The position numbers and the translations under genes are program-made. Below, piece after piece: positions 9,961-17,391 of a DNA stretch of 64,000 nucleotides. Position 1 is the stretch's first letter. Each line of letters opens with the position of its first letter. The stretch covers positions 62,001 through 126,000 of the forward strand of contig NZ_CAXPMC010000016.1 of NCBI RefSeq assembly GCF_964218355.1, in the 5' to 3' direction. Under the pieces are notes generated by a model. The model had not been told where the DNA came from and searched no databases. It saw only the letters and a program-made list of their open reading frames with translations. This DNA is from Ferrovibrio sp964218355 (GTDB lineage: Bacteria; Pseudomonadota; Alphaproteobacteria; Ferrovibrionales; Ferrovibrionaceae).

Positions 9961-10034
9961 GCGGGTGTAGCTCAATGGCAGAGCAGAAGCTTCCCAAGCT
10001 TACGACGGGGGTTCGATTCCCCTCACCCGCTCCA
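9961..10034 (+). tRNA. tRNA-Gly (anticodon CCC)
   Basis: A 74-base cloverleaf can be drawn: acceptor GCGGGTG (9961-9967) pairs with CACCCGC (10024-10030); D stem GCTC/GAGC; anticodon stem GAAGC/GCTTA with loop TTCCCAA, placing CCC at 9993-9995; T stem GGGGG/CCCCT with loop TTCGATT; discriminator T and an encoded CCA (10032-10034). The outermost anticodon-stem pair is a G-A mismatch. It decodes GGG. It closely resembles E. coli glyU in the loop sequences. Confidence 0.95.
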
Positions 10035-10246
10035 GGTTTTCCCTGACATCGCGACACCGCCCGCCCCGGGTCCGGCCACATCCGGACGCCCTTGTCGCGG
10101 CCGGAATGTTCCCTATATGTTTGCACTGAACTCTTCCCGCTGCCGGACATCGTGAAGACCTGCACCACACCGTCTGACGCCAGGGTCTGACGCCGGGAGA
10201 GCCTGATGCCGGGCTGCATGCATGTGTATGTAAACCGGGCGTCCCG

Positions 10247-10390
10247 GAACCGGAACGAACCGCCACGAACCGTGCCGAACCGATATGAACCGACGCGAAC
10301 CGTGCCGAACCGCCACGAACCGCCCGGAGCCGAAACGAACCGCGCCGAACCGTCGCGAACCGGGACGAACCGCAACTGGCCGCAACTGGC
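10247..10390. repeat. Decamer array, (GAACCG + 4) repeated with strict 10-bp phasing
   Basis: GAACCG recurs at exactly 10-bp steps: 10247 to 10317 (eight copies), GAGCCG at 10327, GAACCG at 10337 to 10367 (four copies), then degenerate TGGCCG at 10377. The four intervening bases vary. The period equals about one helical turn, so every conserved hexamer faces the same side of the DNA. The units are far too short for a CRISPR. Confidence 0.9.
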
Positions 10391-10425
10391 TCCGTCCGCG
10401 CCCCGCCTCGGTCCGGCCCGGCGAC

Positions 10426-10439
10426 AATTTCGTGAAATT
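10426..10439. promoter_or_regulatory. Short dyad upstream of methyltransferase gene
   Basis: AATTTC-GT-GAAATT is a perfect 6-bp inverted repeat with a two-base centre, standing out as AT-rich in a GC-rich interval about 230 bp upstream of the next start codon. It may be an operator. No regulator can be assigned. Confidence 0.3.
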
Positions 10440-10665
10440 CCAGAGACTTGCGGGAACATAGGGCGGCCATCGGCCGGAAACGGGCCGGGTAGTCTTTGCA
10501 CCGGCCACCCGTATGGGGGTATCCTCGGCGGGTACTCGACAAGTCATATCCCGCGCAGGCCTGCCGCTTCCCGGCCGGCCATCCGGCAGCGTTTTTCCGC
10601 CGCCCCAGAAACCGGTCCGCACCGCCAGCCCTGGCGGCCGCGGCCGAGACAACGAGGAGACGACC

Positions 10666-11736
10666 ATGTCTGCCACGCCGCCCGCCACGCCCGCCGCCCC
10701 GGCTGCTGCAGCCCCGGCTGCGGCCGGCCCGGCCCCCGCCGCCACTGCCGCCGCCGCCATCGACGGGGATTATTCCGCCATCAACCAGGCCAAGGCCGAT
10801 TTTTCCGCCATCTACGTGCAGCCGGATCCGCGCGCCTATTTCCGCACGCTGGGCGCGCTGGGCTACGGCATCCCGCATCTGGCCCGGCCGGTCTTCGAGC
10901 AGCTGATCGCCGCCCGCCGCCAGGCCAGGCTGGCCGCCGGCGAAGACGCGACGGTGACCGTGCTCGATCTCGGCTGCTCCTACGGCGTCAATGCCGCGCT
11001 GATGAAATATGCGCTGGGCTACGACCAGCTGATCGAGCGCTACGACCTGATGGCCCAGCAGCAGGCCGGCCCGGACGACATGCTGCGGCTCGACCGCCAT
11101 TATTATGCCGCCTGGCCGCAGCGGCCCGATATCCGCGTGATCGGCCTCGACGTGTCCGGCCCGGCCGTGCGCTATGCGGAAAGCTGCGGCATCCTCGATG
11201 CCGGCATCGTCGCCGACCTGGAGAGCGAAGACCCCGGCGCCGAGGCTGCCGCCCTGCTGTCGGGCATAGACCTGATCGTGTCGACCGGCTGCGTCGGCTA
11301 TGTCACCAGCCGCAGCTTCCGGCGGCTGGCCGATCTGTGCATCGCCGCCGGCCGCGAAGCGCCCTGGGTCGCCTCCTTCGTGCTGCGCATGTTCGATTAC
11401 GGCGACATCGCCCAGGTGCTGAAGCGCCACGGCCTGGTGACGCAGAAATTCGAAGGCGCCACCTTCGTGCAGCGCCGCTTCCGCGACGAAGAGGAAATGC
11501 GCGGCACGCTGGAAGCGCTGTCGGCTCGCGGCCTCAGCGCCGCCGGCAAGGAGGCCGACGGCCTGTTCCATGCCGAGCTGTTCTTCTCGCGGCCGCAGGC
11601 CGAGAGCGAGGCGCGGCCGATCAACCGGCTGGTTTCGGTGACCAGCGGCGTGAACCGCAATTACGGCCGCCGCCCGCGGCTGCCGCAGCGGCCGGTGCGC
11701 AACGTGCGGCCGGCGCGGCCGGCGATCATGGCCTGA
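10666..11736 (+). CDS. Class I SAM-dependent methyltransferase-like protein
   Basis: A 356-residue protein. After a low-complexity Ala/Pro N-terminus (residues 2-30), the domain begins with KADFSAIYVQPDPRAYF and contains the SAM-binding motif I VTVLDLGCSYGVNAAL. A later IRVIGLDVSGPAVRYAESCG resembles the acidic post-I motif, and DLIVSTGCVGYV resembles motif IV. The substrate is unknown. The C-terminus is Arg/Pro-rich. ATG 10666 follows GAGGAGA with good spacing. The open frame further upstream runs into the repeat interval and is not used. The gene ends inside a 15-bp tandem repeat that reaches the convergent CoA-transferase stop. Confidence 0.75.
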   Translation: MSATPPATPAAPAAAAPAAAGPAPAATAAAAIDGDYSAINQAKADFSAIYVQPDPRAYFRTLGALGYGIPHLARPVFEQLIAARRQARLAAGEDATVTVLDLGCSYGVNAALMKYALGYDQLIERYDLMAQQQAGPDDMLRLDRHYYAAWPQRPDIRVIGLDVSGPAVRYAESCGILDAGIVADLESEDPGAEAAALLSGIDLIVSTGCVGYVTSRSFRRLADLCIAAGREAPWVASFVLRMFDYGDIAQVLKRHGLVTQKFEGATFVQRRFRDEEEMRGTLEALSARGLSAAGKEADGLFHAELFFSRPQAESEARPINRLVSVTSGVNRNYGRRPRLPQRPVRNVRPARPAIMA

Positions 11737-11785
11737 CTGAGATCATGCCGGCCAAGATCACGCCAGCCTAGATCACGCCCCTGCT
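11724..11785. repeat. 15-17 bp tandem repeat bridging two convergent stop codons
   Basis: Units beginning GATCAYG start at 11724, 11741, 11756 and 11771. The first contains the methyltransferase TGA (11734-11736), and the third/fourth junction contains the CoA-transferase stop (TAG read on the minus strand, 11768-11770). The whole 31-bp gap between the two genes is made of this repeat. Confidence 0.8.
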
Positions 11786-12988
11786 GCGCAGGGCGGCCAG
11801 CGCCGCCTCGTCGAGGCCGAGCCGCTCGCGCAGCACCTCGCCGGTATGCTCGCCCAGCAGGGGCGGGCCGCGGTCATAGCTGACCGGTGAGGCCGACAGC
11901 CGCAGCGGGCTGGCCACGCTGGGCAGCGTGCCCTGCTGGCTGTGCGGCACCGTCTGCTGCAGGCCGCGGGCCTGCACATGCGGATCGGCAAACACGCGGT
12001 CGACCGTGTTGATCGGGCCGCAGGGCACGGCGCGCTTTTCCAGCGCCGCGATCAGGTCGTCCATGGTGCGTCGGCGCGTCTCGGCCTCGATGGCGGCGAC
12101 GATTTCGGCGCGATGCTGCAGGCGCTCGATATTGGTGGCAAAGCGCGGATCGGTCTTCCACTCCGGATGGCCGAGCTCGTCGGCCAGCTTGCCGAACTGG
12201 CCGTCATTGCCCACCGCGATGATCACATGGCCGTCTGATGTCGGAAAGCTCTGGTAGGGCACAATGGCGGCATGGCCGTTGCCCATGCGCACCGGCACCT
12301 CGTTGCCGACCAGGTAATAGGTCGCCTGGTTGGCCAGCGCCGCCACCTGCACGTCCAGCAGCGCCATGTCGATATACTGGCCCTGCCCGGTGCGGTCGCG
12401 CTGGTGCAGGGCGCCGAGGATGGCGATGGTGGAATACAGGCCGGTCATCACGTCGGCCAGCGCCACGCCGGCCTTCTGCGGGCCACCGCCGGGCAGGCCG
12501 TCGCGCTCGCCGGTCACGCTCATCAGCCCGCCCATGCCCTGGATGATGAAGTCGTAGCCGGCCCGCGGCGCATAGGGCCCGGTCTGGCCGAAGCCGGTGA
12601 TCGAGCAGTAGATCAGCCGCGGATTGACCTGCGCCAGGCTGTCGTAGTCGAGGCCGTATTTCTTCAGGCCGCCGAGCTTGTAATTCTCGACCACGATATC
12701 GGCCTGGGCGGCAAGGTCGCGCAGGATCTTCTGCCCGTCTTCTGTGGCCATGTCGATGGTGACCGAGCGCTTGCCGCGGTTGGCGGCCAGATAATAGGCA
12801 GAATCGGCCCGCGCGCCGGTTTCCGGGTCCTTCAGGTAGATCGGACCCCACCGGCGCGTGTCGTCGCCCTCGCCCGGCTTCTCGATCTTGATCACGGTGG
12901 CGCCAAGATCGGCCAGGTTCTGGGTGCACCAGGGCCCGGCCAGCACCCGGCTGAGATCGAGCACGACGATGTCGTCGAGCGCGCGCAT
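11768..12988 (-). CDS. gcdG: CaiB/BaiF family III CoA-transferase, probable glutarate CoA-transferase
   Basis: A 406-residue family III acyl-CoA transferase: N-terminal LDLSRVLAGPWCTQNLADLG, the VENYKLGGLKKYGLDY segment, FGQTGPYAPRAGYDFIIQGM, and the catalytic aspartate in KAGVALADVMTG (Asp179). Such enzymes move CoA between carboxylic acids through a glutamyl/aspartyl-CoA intermediate. Its position directly downstream of glutaryl-CoA dehydrogenase (31-bp gap), with a divergent LysR gene, matches the gcdR-gcdH-gcdG arrangement known for glutarate utilisation in Pseudomonas, so it probably makes glutaryl-CoA from glutarate. The substrate is inferred from context. The start is supported by a GGAGGG site. 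Confidence 0.85.
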   Translation of the reverse strand: MRALDDIVVLDLSRVLAGPWCTQNLADLGATVIKIEKPGEGDDTRRWGPIYLKDPETGARADSAYYLAANRGKRSVTIDMATEDGQKILRDLAAQADIVVENYKLGGLKKYGLDYDSLAQVNPRLIYCSITGFGQTGPYAPRAGYDFIIQGMGGLMSVTGERDGLPGGGPQKAGVALADVMTGLYSTIAILGALHQRDRTGQGQYIDMALLDVQVAALANQATYYLVGNEVPVRMGNGHAAIVPYQSFPTSDGHVIIAVGNDGQFGKLADELGHPEWKTDPRFATNIERLQHRAEIVAAIEAETRRRTMDDLIAALEKRAVPCGPINTVDRVFADPHVQARGLQQTVPHSQQGTLPSVASPLRLSASPVSYDRGPPLLGEHTGEVLRERLGLDEAALAALRSRGVI

Positions 12989-13019
12989 GCCGCCCTCCGT
13001 CAGTGGCTGCGGGACAGGA

Positions 13020-14213
13020 TCAGTAGAAGGCCTGGATGCCGGTCTGGGCGCGGCCGAGGATCAGCGCATGCACGTCATGGGTGCCCTCGTAGGTGTTCAC
13101 CGTCTCCAGATTCACCAGGTGGCGCATCACGTGATAATCCTCGTGGATGCCGTTGCCGCCGTGCATGTCGCGGGCCATGCGGGCGATCTCCAGCGCCTTG
13201 CCGCAGTTGTTGCGCTTGATCAGCGAGATCATCTCCGGCGCGGCCTGGTCCTGGTCGCGCAGGCGGCCGACCCGCAGGGCAGCGTTCAGGCCCAGCGCGA
13301 TCTCGGTCTGCATGTTGGCCAGTTTCAGCTGGATGATCTGGTTGGCGGCCAGCGGCCGGCCGAACTGCTTGCGCTCCAGCACATACTGGCGCGCCTGGTG
13401 CCAGCAGGCCTCGGCGGCACCCATGGCGCCCCAGGCGATGCCAAAGCGGGCGCTGTTCAGGCAGCCGAACGGGCCCTTCAGGCCCTGCACGTTCGGCAGC
13501 AGGTTCTCTTCCGGCACGAACACGCCGTCCATGACGATCTCGCCGGTGATCGAGGCGCGCAGACTGAGCTTGCCCTGGATCTTCGGCGCGCTGAGGCCCT
13601 TCATGCCCTTTTCCAGCACGAAACCGCGGATCACGCCATCCTCGGTCTTCGCCCAGACGACGAAGACATCGGCGATCGGCGAATTGGAGATCCACATCTT
13701 GGCGCCGGTCATCTCGTAACCACCGGGCACCTTCCTGGCGCGGGTCTTCATGCCGCCCGGATCGGAACCGTGGTCGGGCTCGGTCAGGCCGAAGCAGCCG
13801 ATCCATTCGCCCGAGGCCAGCTTGGGCAGGTATTTCTCGCGCTGCGCCTCGGTGCCATAGGCATAGATCGGGTACATCACCAGGCTGGACTGCACGCTCA
13901 TCATCGAGCGGTAGCCTGAATCGACGCCCTCCACCTCGCGGGCGATCAGGCCATAGGCGACATAGGACGTGCCGGCACAGCCATAGCCCTCGATCGTGGG
14001 CCCGAGCAGGCCAAGCTCGCCCATTTCGCGGAAGATCGACGGATCGGTCTTCTCCTCGCGGAAAGCCTCCTTCACCCGCGGCAGCAGCTTGTTCTGGCAG
14101 TAGTCGCGGGCGGTGTCGCGGATCAGGCGCTCGTCCTCGGTCAGCTCGGCATCGAGGTTGAACGGATCATCCCACTGGAAGGCGGCGCGGGCGGCAGGGC
14201 TCTGGGCGTTCAT
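13020..14213 (-). CDS. gcdH: Glutaryl-CoA dehydrogenase
   Basis: A 397-residue FAD-dependent acyl-CoA dehydrogenase that oxidises and decarboxylates glutaryl-CoA to crotonyl-CoA in lysine, tryptophan and glutarate breakdown. Diagnostic segments are FGLTEPDHGSDPGGMKTRA, GAKMWISNSPIADVFVVWAK and the C-terminal TYEGTHDVHALILGRAQTG, whose glutamate is the catalytic base in the human enzyme. ATG 14213 is preceded by GAGGAA. The open frame upstream of it lies in the promoter region and is excluded. It heads the gcdH-gcdG operon. Confidence 0.95.
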   Translation of the reverse strand: MNAQSPAARAAFQWDDPFNLDAELTEDERLIRDTARDYCQNKLLPRVKEAFREEKTDPSIFREMGELGLLGPTIEGYGCAGTSYVAYGLIAREVEGVDSGYRSMMSVQSSLVMYPIYAYGTEAQREKYLPKLASGEWIGCFGLTEPDHGSDPGGMKTRARKVPGGYEMTGAKMWISNSPIADVFVVWAKTEDGVIRGFVLEKGMKGLSAPKIQGKLSLRASITGEIVMDGVFVPEENLLPNVQGLKGPFGCLNSARFGIAWGAMGAAEACWHQARQYVLERKQFGRPLAANQIIQLKLANMQTEIALGLNAALRVGRLRDQDQAAPEMISLIKRNNCGKALEIARMARDMHGGNGIHEDYHVMRHLVNLETVNTYEGTHDVHALILGRAQTGIQAFY

Positions 14214-14355
14214 GGCGGTTTCCTCAGGGCAGGACGGGAATCGGTGTCTGTTTTGCGGGGAGTTAGCCCCGAATTCCGGTCCGGCAAGCTGGCAGACCGA
14301 CGGTTGGCGCGCAAACGAATTCTCGCTATTACTTGATGACCGGAGGTTATCAACT
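14214..14355. promoter_or_regulatory. gcdH/gcdR divergent promoter region
   Basis: The 142-bp gap between the two divergent start codons should hold both promoters and the LysR binding site. A CGGGG-AGTTAG-CCCCG inverted repeat (14256-14271) and several T-N11-A pairs are visible, but no single site is decisive. GGAGG at 14342-14346 is the gcdR ribosome site. Confidence 0.5.
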
Positions 14356-15252
14356 TTGGCCCTGCCCCGCCGCTTCCTGCCGCCGCTGTCGGCGCTGACC
14401 GCCTTCGAGGCGGCCGCCCGCCACGAAAGCTTCACGGCCGCCGCCCGCGAGCTGAATATCAGCCAGGCGGCGATCAGCCGGCGGGTGCAGCTGCTGGAGG
14501 AAATCCTCGGCCTGACCCTGTTCGAACGGGTCCGCCAGCGGGTGATCCTGACCCCGGCCGGCGCGGCCTATGCCCGCGAGCTGCAGGACGCGCTGGGCCG
14601 CATCGGCACGGCGACGGTGAACACCATGGCCGCCCGGGCCGGCCAGGCGACGCTGACCATCGCCACCCTGCCCACCTTCGGCACCCGCTGGCTGATCCCG
14701 CGCCTGCCGGATTTCGCCGAGAAGCATCCGCAGATCACGGTCAACCTGCCGACCCGCATCGAAAGCTTCGATTTCGCCGCCGAGCCGCTGGACGCCGCCA
14801 TCTCGTTCGGCGATCCGGTCTGGCCCGGAGCCGTGGTCGACAAACTGATCGAGGAAGAACTGGTACCGGTGGCCAGCCGCCGCCTGCTGGCGCAGCATAA
14901 AATCCGCAAACCGGAAGACCTGTTCCGCATCCCGCTGCTGCAGCAGTCGACGCGACTCAGCGCCTGGCCCGACTGGTTCGCACTGCAGGGCATCGCCTGC
15001 CCGCCGGTGCCGCTGGGCCCGCGCTACGGCCAGTTCGCCATGGTGGTGCAGGCGGCGGCGATCGGCATGGGCGCGGCGATCGTGCCACGCTTTCTGGTGG
15101 AGCGCGAACTGAAGGCCGGCGATCTGGTCATCCCGTTTCCGCAGAGCCTGGGCAGCAACCAGGCCTATTGCCTGTTCTATCCGGAGGCGCGGCGCAACGA
15201 TCCGGCGCTGCGCGCCTTCCGCGACTGGCTGCTGGACATGGTCCGGCGCTAG
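14356..15252 (+). CDS. gcdR: LysR family regulator, probable GcdR activator
   Basis: A 298-residue LysR protein of the GcvA-like type: N-terminal HTH LSALTAFEAAARHESFTAAA, then QAAISRRVQLLEEILGLTLFER, followed by a periplasmic-binding-fold effector domain. No in-frame ATG exists near the HTH. The TTG at 14356, nine bases after GGAGG, fits the expected MALPRRFLPPL start, so a TTG start codon is proposed. It is divergent from gcdH, the position of the glutarate-responsive activator GcdR. The stop overlaps the convergent deaminase stop by four bases. Confidence 0.85.
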   Translation: MALPRRFLPPLSALTAFEAAARHESFTAAARELNISQAAISRRVQLLEEILGLTLFERVRQRVILTPAGAAYARELQDALGRIGTATVNTMAARAGQATLTIATLPTFGTRWLIPRLPDFAEKHPQITVNLPTRIESFDFAAEPLDAAISFGDPVWPGAVVDKLIEEELVPVASRRLLAQHKIRKPEDLFRIPLLQQSTRLSAWPDWFALQGIACPPVPLGPRYGQFAMVVQAAAIGMGAAIVPRFLVERELKAGDLVIPFPQSLGSNQAYCLFYPEARRNDPALRAFRDWLLDMVRR

Positions 15253-16265
15253 ATCGCAGCGGCAGCGTAGGCTGCCAGCGCGGCGAGATGCCGCTGTTTC
15301 GCCGCCTCGTCGAGAAACGCCGCGCGGAAACCATTGCCGGCGAGCGTGACAATCTCGTCCCGCGTCAGGCCCAGGGCCTGCTGCACGGCGGTGAAATTCT
15401 CGGTCATGTAGCCGCCGAAATAGGCCGGGTCGTCGGAATTCACCGTCGCCACCAGCCCGGCCTGCAGCATGCGCCGCAGGGGATGCTGCGTCATGTCCGG
15501 CACCACGCAGAGCCGCAGATTCGACAGCGGACAGACCGTCAGCGGCATCTGCTCCTGTGCCAGCCGCACGACCAGCGCGTCGTCTTCCAGCGCCCGGTTG
15601 CCATGGTCGATGCGCTGCACCTGCAGCAGGTCGAGGGCCTCGCGCACATATCCGGGCGGCCCCTCCTCGCCGGCATGGGCGACCGCTTTCAGGCCGAGGC
15701 CGCGGGCACGGGCGAAGACGCGCCGGAATTTCGACGGCGGATGACCCTTCTCGGAGGAATCGAGGCCGACGCCGATGAACCGCTCGCGCCACGGCATCGC
15801 CTCGTCCAGCGTGCGTTCGGCCGCCGCCTCGTCGAGATGGCGCAGGAAACTGAGGATCAGGCTGGTGGTCAGGCCGTAGCTGCGCTCGGCGTCTTTCATG
15901 GCCGCCCACAGGCCGTCGATCACCGTGCGGAAGGGTATGCCGCGGTCGGTATGGCCCTGCGGATCGAAGAAAATCTCGGCATGCAGAACATTCTGTTCGG
16001 CGGCGCGGCGCAGATAGGCCATGGCCAAGTCGTAGTAATCCTGCTCCTGCTGCAGGACATTCATGCCCTGATAGTAGAGGTCGAGGAAGTCCTGCAGGTT
16101 GCCAAAGCTGTAGGCCGCCCGCGCGGCGTCGACATCGGCATAGGGCAGCGCCACGTTGTTGCGCCGCGCCAGCGCCACCATCAGTTCGGGTTCCAGCGTG
16201 CCCTCGATATGGACATGCAGTTCAGCCTTGGGCAGGCCGGCGATGAAGGCAGCGGGATCGGTCAT
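15249..16265 (-). CDS. Adenosine/adenine deaminase family protein
   Basis: A 338-residue TIM-barrel amidohydrolase. Metal and catalytic motifs visible are AELHVHIEG (HxH), VAHAGEEGPPGYV (third His plus Glu), RIDHGN and VNSDDPAYFGGY. The variants SSEKGHPPSKF and SDDPAYFGGY are those of the adenine-deaminase branch of the Add family (yeast Aah1 type) rather than classical adenosine deaminase, so hydrolysis of adenine to hypoxanthine and ammonia is the better guess. It would feed the purine catabolic genes at 42-51 kb. Confidence 0.85.
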   Translation of the reverse strand: MTDPAAFIAGLPKAELHVHIEGTLEPELMVALARRNNVALPYADVDAARAAYSFGNLQDFLDLYYQGMNVLQQEQDYYDLAMAYLRRAAEQNVLHAEIFFDPQGHTDRGIPFRTVIDGLWAAMKDAERSYGLTTSLILSFLRHLDEAAAERTLDEAMPWRERFIGVGLDSSEKGHPPSKFRRVFARARGLGLKAVAHAGEEGPPGYVREALDLLQVQRIDHGNRALEDDALVVRLAQEQMPLTVCPLSNLRLCVVPDMTQHPLRRMLQAGLVATVNSDDPAYFGGYMTENFTAVQQALGLTRDEIVTLAGNGFRAAFLDEAAKQRHLAALAAYAAAAI

Positions 16266-16396
16266 GGATCAAGGGTAACGCCAGGCCGGCAGGGCTGCAA
16301 TCGCGGCAGAGCTGCATAAAACGGCATGGCGATGCAATCCGGCCACGGAGTCCCTATATTGGCCGGAGCGACAGCAGGAAAGGAAGGACAGTCCCG

Positions 16397-16972
16397 ATGG
16401 TCGAACGCATGCCGCCCGGCAGGGCCGCCCCGATGTCGAGCCGCCTGTGGTGGCTGATCGTCATGCGTGGCATGGCCGCCCTGCTGTTCGGTCTGGTGGC
16501 CGTGTTCTGGCCGGGCATCAGCCTGGCCCTGCTGGTGGTCATCTTCGGTGCCTACGCCCTGATCGATGGCGCCATCACCCTGCTCTATGCCCTGCGGCAG
16601 CCGGCCGGCCAGGGCCGTCGCGGTTTTCTGCTGCTCAACGGCGGCAGCGCCGTTGCCATCGGCCTGATCAGCGTGCTGTGGCCGGATGCCACCATCGTGC
16701 TGCTGCTGTATCTGGTGGCAGCCTGGGCGCTGATCTTCGGCATCATCGAAATCGCCGGCAGCCTGCGGCTGAAACGCGAGTTCGGTCCCGACTGGCCGCT
16801 CAGCAAGGGCGGCATCCTGCTGGTGGCCTTCGCCCTGCTGCTGCTGATCTTTCCCGGCGCGGTGGCGGTCGTCACCACCTGGATCATCGGCGTGATCGCC
16901 CTGCTGGTCGGCATCGCCGTGCTGGCCTTTGCCTGGCGCCAGCACCAGCGCGACCGGATGATCATCGACTAG
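16397..16972 (+). CDS. HdeD/DUF308 family membrane protein
   Basis: A 191-residue inner-membrane protein with six hydrophobic segments arranged in pairs across residues 18-185, the DUF308/HdeD layout. HdeD is linked to acid resistance at high cell density in E. coli; here the role is unknown. The start at 16397 has GGAAGGA upstream. An internal ATG at 16433 (MSSRLWWLIVMRG) is an alternative start. The gene ends convergent with the arsenic operon, overlapping the last arsC gene by four bases. Confidence 0.8.
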   Translation: MVERMPPGRAAPMSSRLWWLIVMRGMAALLFGLVAVFWPGISLALLVVIFGAYALIDGAITLLYALRQPAGQGRRGFLLLNGGSAVAIGLISVLWPDATIVLLLYLVAAWALIFGIIEIAGSLRLKREFGPDWPLSKGGILLVAFALLLLIFPGAVAVVTTWIIGVIALLVGIAVLAFAWRQHQRDRMIID

Positions 16973-17391
16973 ACGCCAGCAGGCAGTTCGCCTTTCAGGC
17001 GCTCCAGCCGGGCACGGATGGTGTCCCGGGCGGTCCGGAACCGGTCGGCCATCTGCGCCGGGGTCAGCGCCGGATCGTCGGAGGCAGGATCGGGGATCGG
17101 CCAGTGCAGCCGCCGCACCCGCCCCGGCATGACCGGGCAGACCTCCTCGGCGCAGAGCGTGACAACCAGGTCGATACCGGCCGGGTCGATGCTGTCGACG
17201 ATCTTCGACGACTGGCCGGTGATGTCGATACCGATCTCGCGCATGGCCGCGATCGCGTAAGGATTGACCCGGGTTGGCGACGAACCGGCGCTCTGCACGC
17301 GGATCCCGGGCCCCAGCATGTCGCGCGCCAGACCCTCGGCCATCTGGCTGCGCGCCGAATTCGCCACGCAGAGGAAAAGGATGCTGGTCAT
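16969..17391 (-). CDS. arsC: Arsenate reductase, LMW-phosphatase type (second copy)
   Basis: A 140-residue ArsC of the low-molecular-weight phosphatase fold, reducing As(V) to As(III). The active-site loop is FLCVANSARSQ (Cys8, CX5R), and LCAEEVCPVMPG carries the resolving cysteine region. It is the last gene of the ars operon; its ATG overlaps the acr3 stop in an ATGA junction, so the reductase is translationally coupled to the efflux pump. Confidence 0.92.
   Translation of the reverse strand: MTSILFLCVANSARSQMAEGLARDMLGPGIRVQSAGSSPTRVNPYAIAAMREIGIDITGQSSKIVDSIDPAGIDLVVTLCAEEVCPVMPGRVRRLHWPIPDPASDDPALTPAQMADRFRTARDTIRARLERLKGELPAGV

Larger units (their letters stand above)
10035..10665. other. 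Long gene-poor interval with repeats, after tRNA-Gly
   Basis: About 630 bp with no supported gene. Open frames on the minus strand here arise because the repeat array contains no stops in that direction. The interval holds a GTCCGG/CCGGAC hairpin (10070-10087), a 13-bp tandem duplication of GTCTGACGCCRGG (10172-10197), a decamer array (10247-10390), an AATTTC-GT-GAAATT dyad (10426-10439) and the ribosome site GAGGAGA (10654-10660) of the next gene. Confidence 0.6.

Noticed and set aside
10051..10098. GCGACA/TGTCGC paired arms as a terminator after tRNA-Gly
   Set aside because: Arms are far apart and no T tract follows; structure is weak.
10247..10390. CRISPR array
   Set aside because: Conserved unit is six bases with four-base spacers; no leader or cas genes.
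9941..11571. Minus-strand open frames across the decamer array encoding RF/VR/GS repeats
   Set aside because: All three frames are open only because the repeat lacks stops in that direction; no ribosome site or family similarity.
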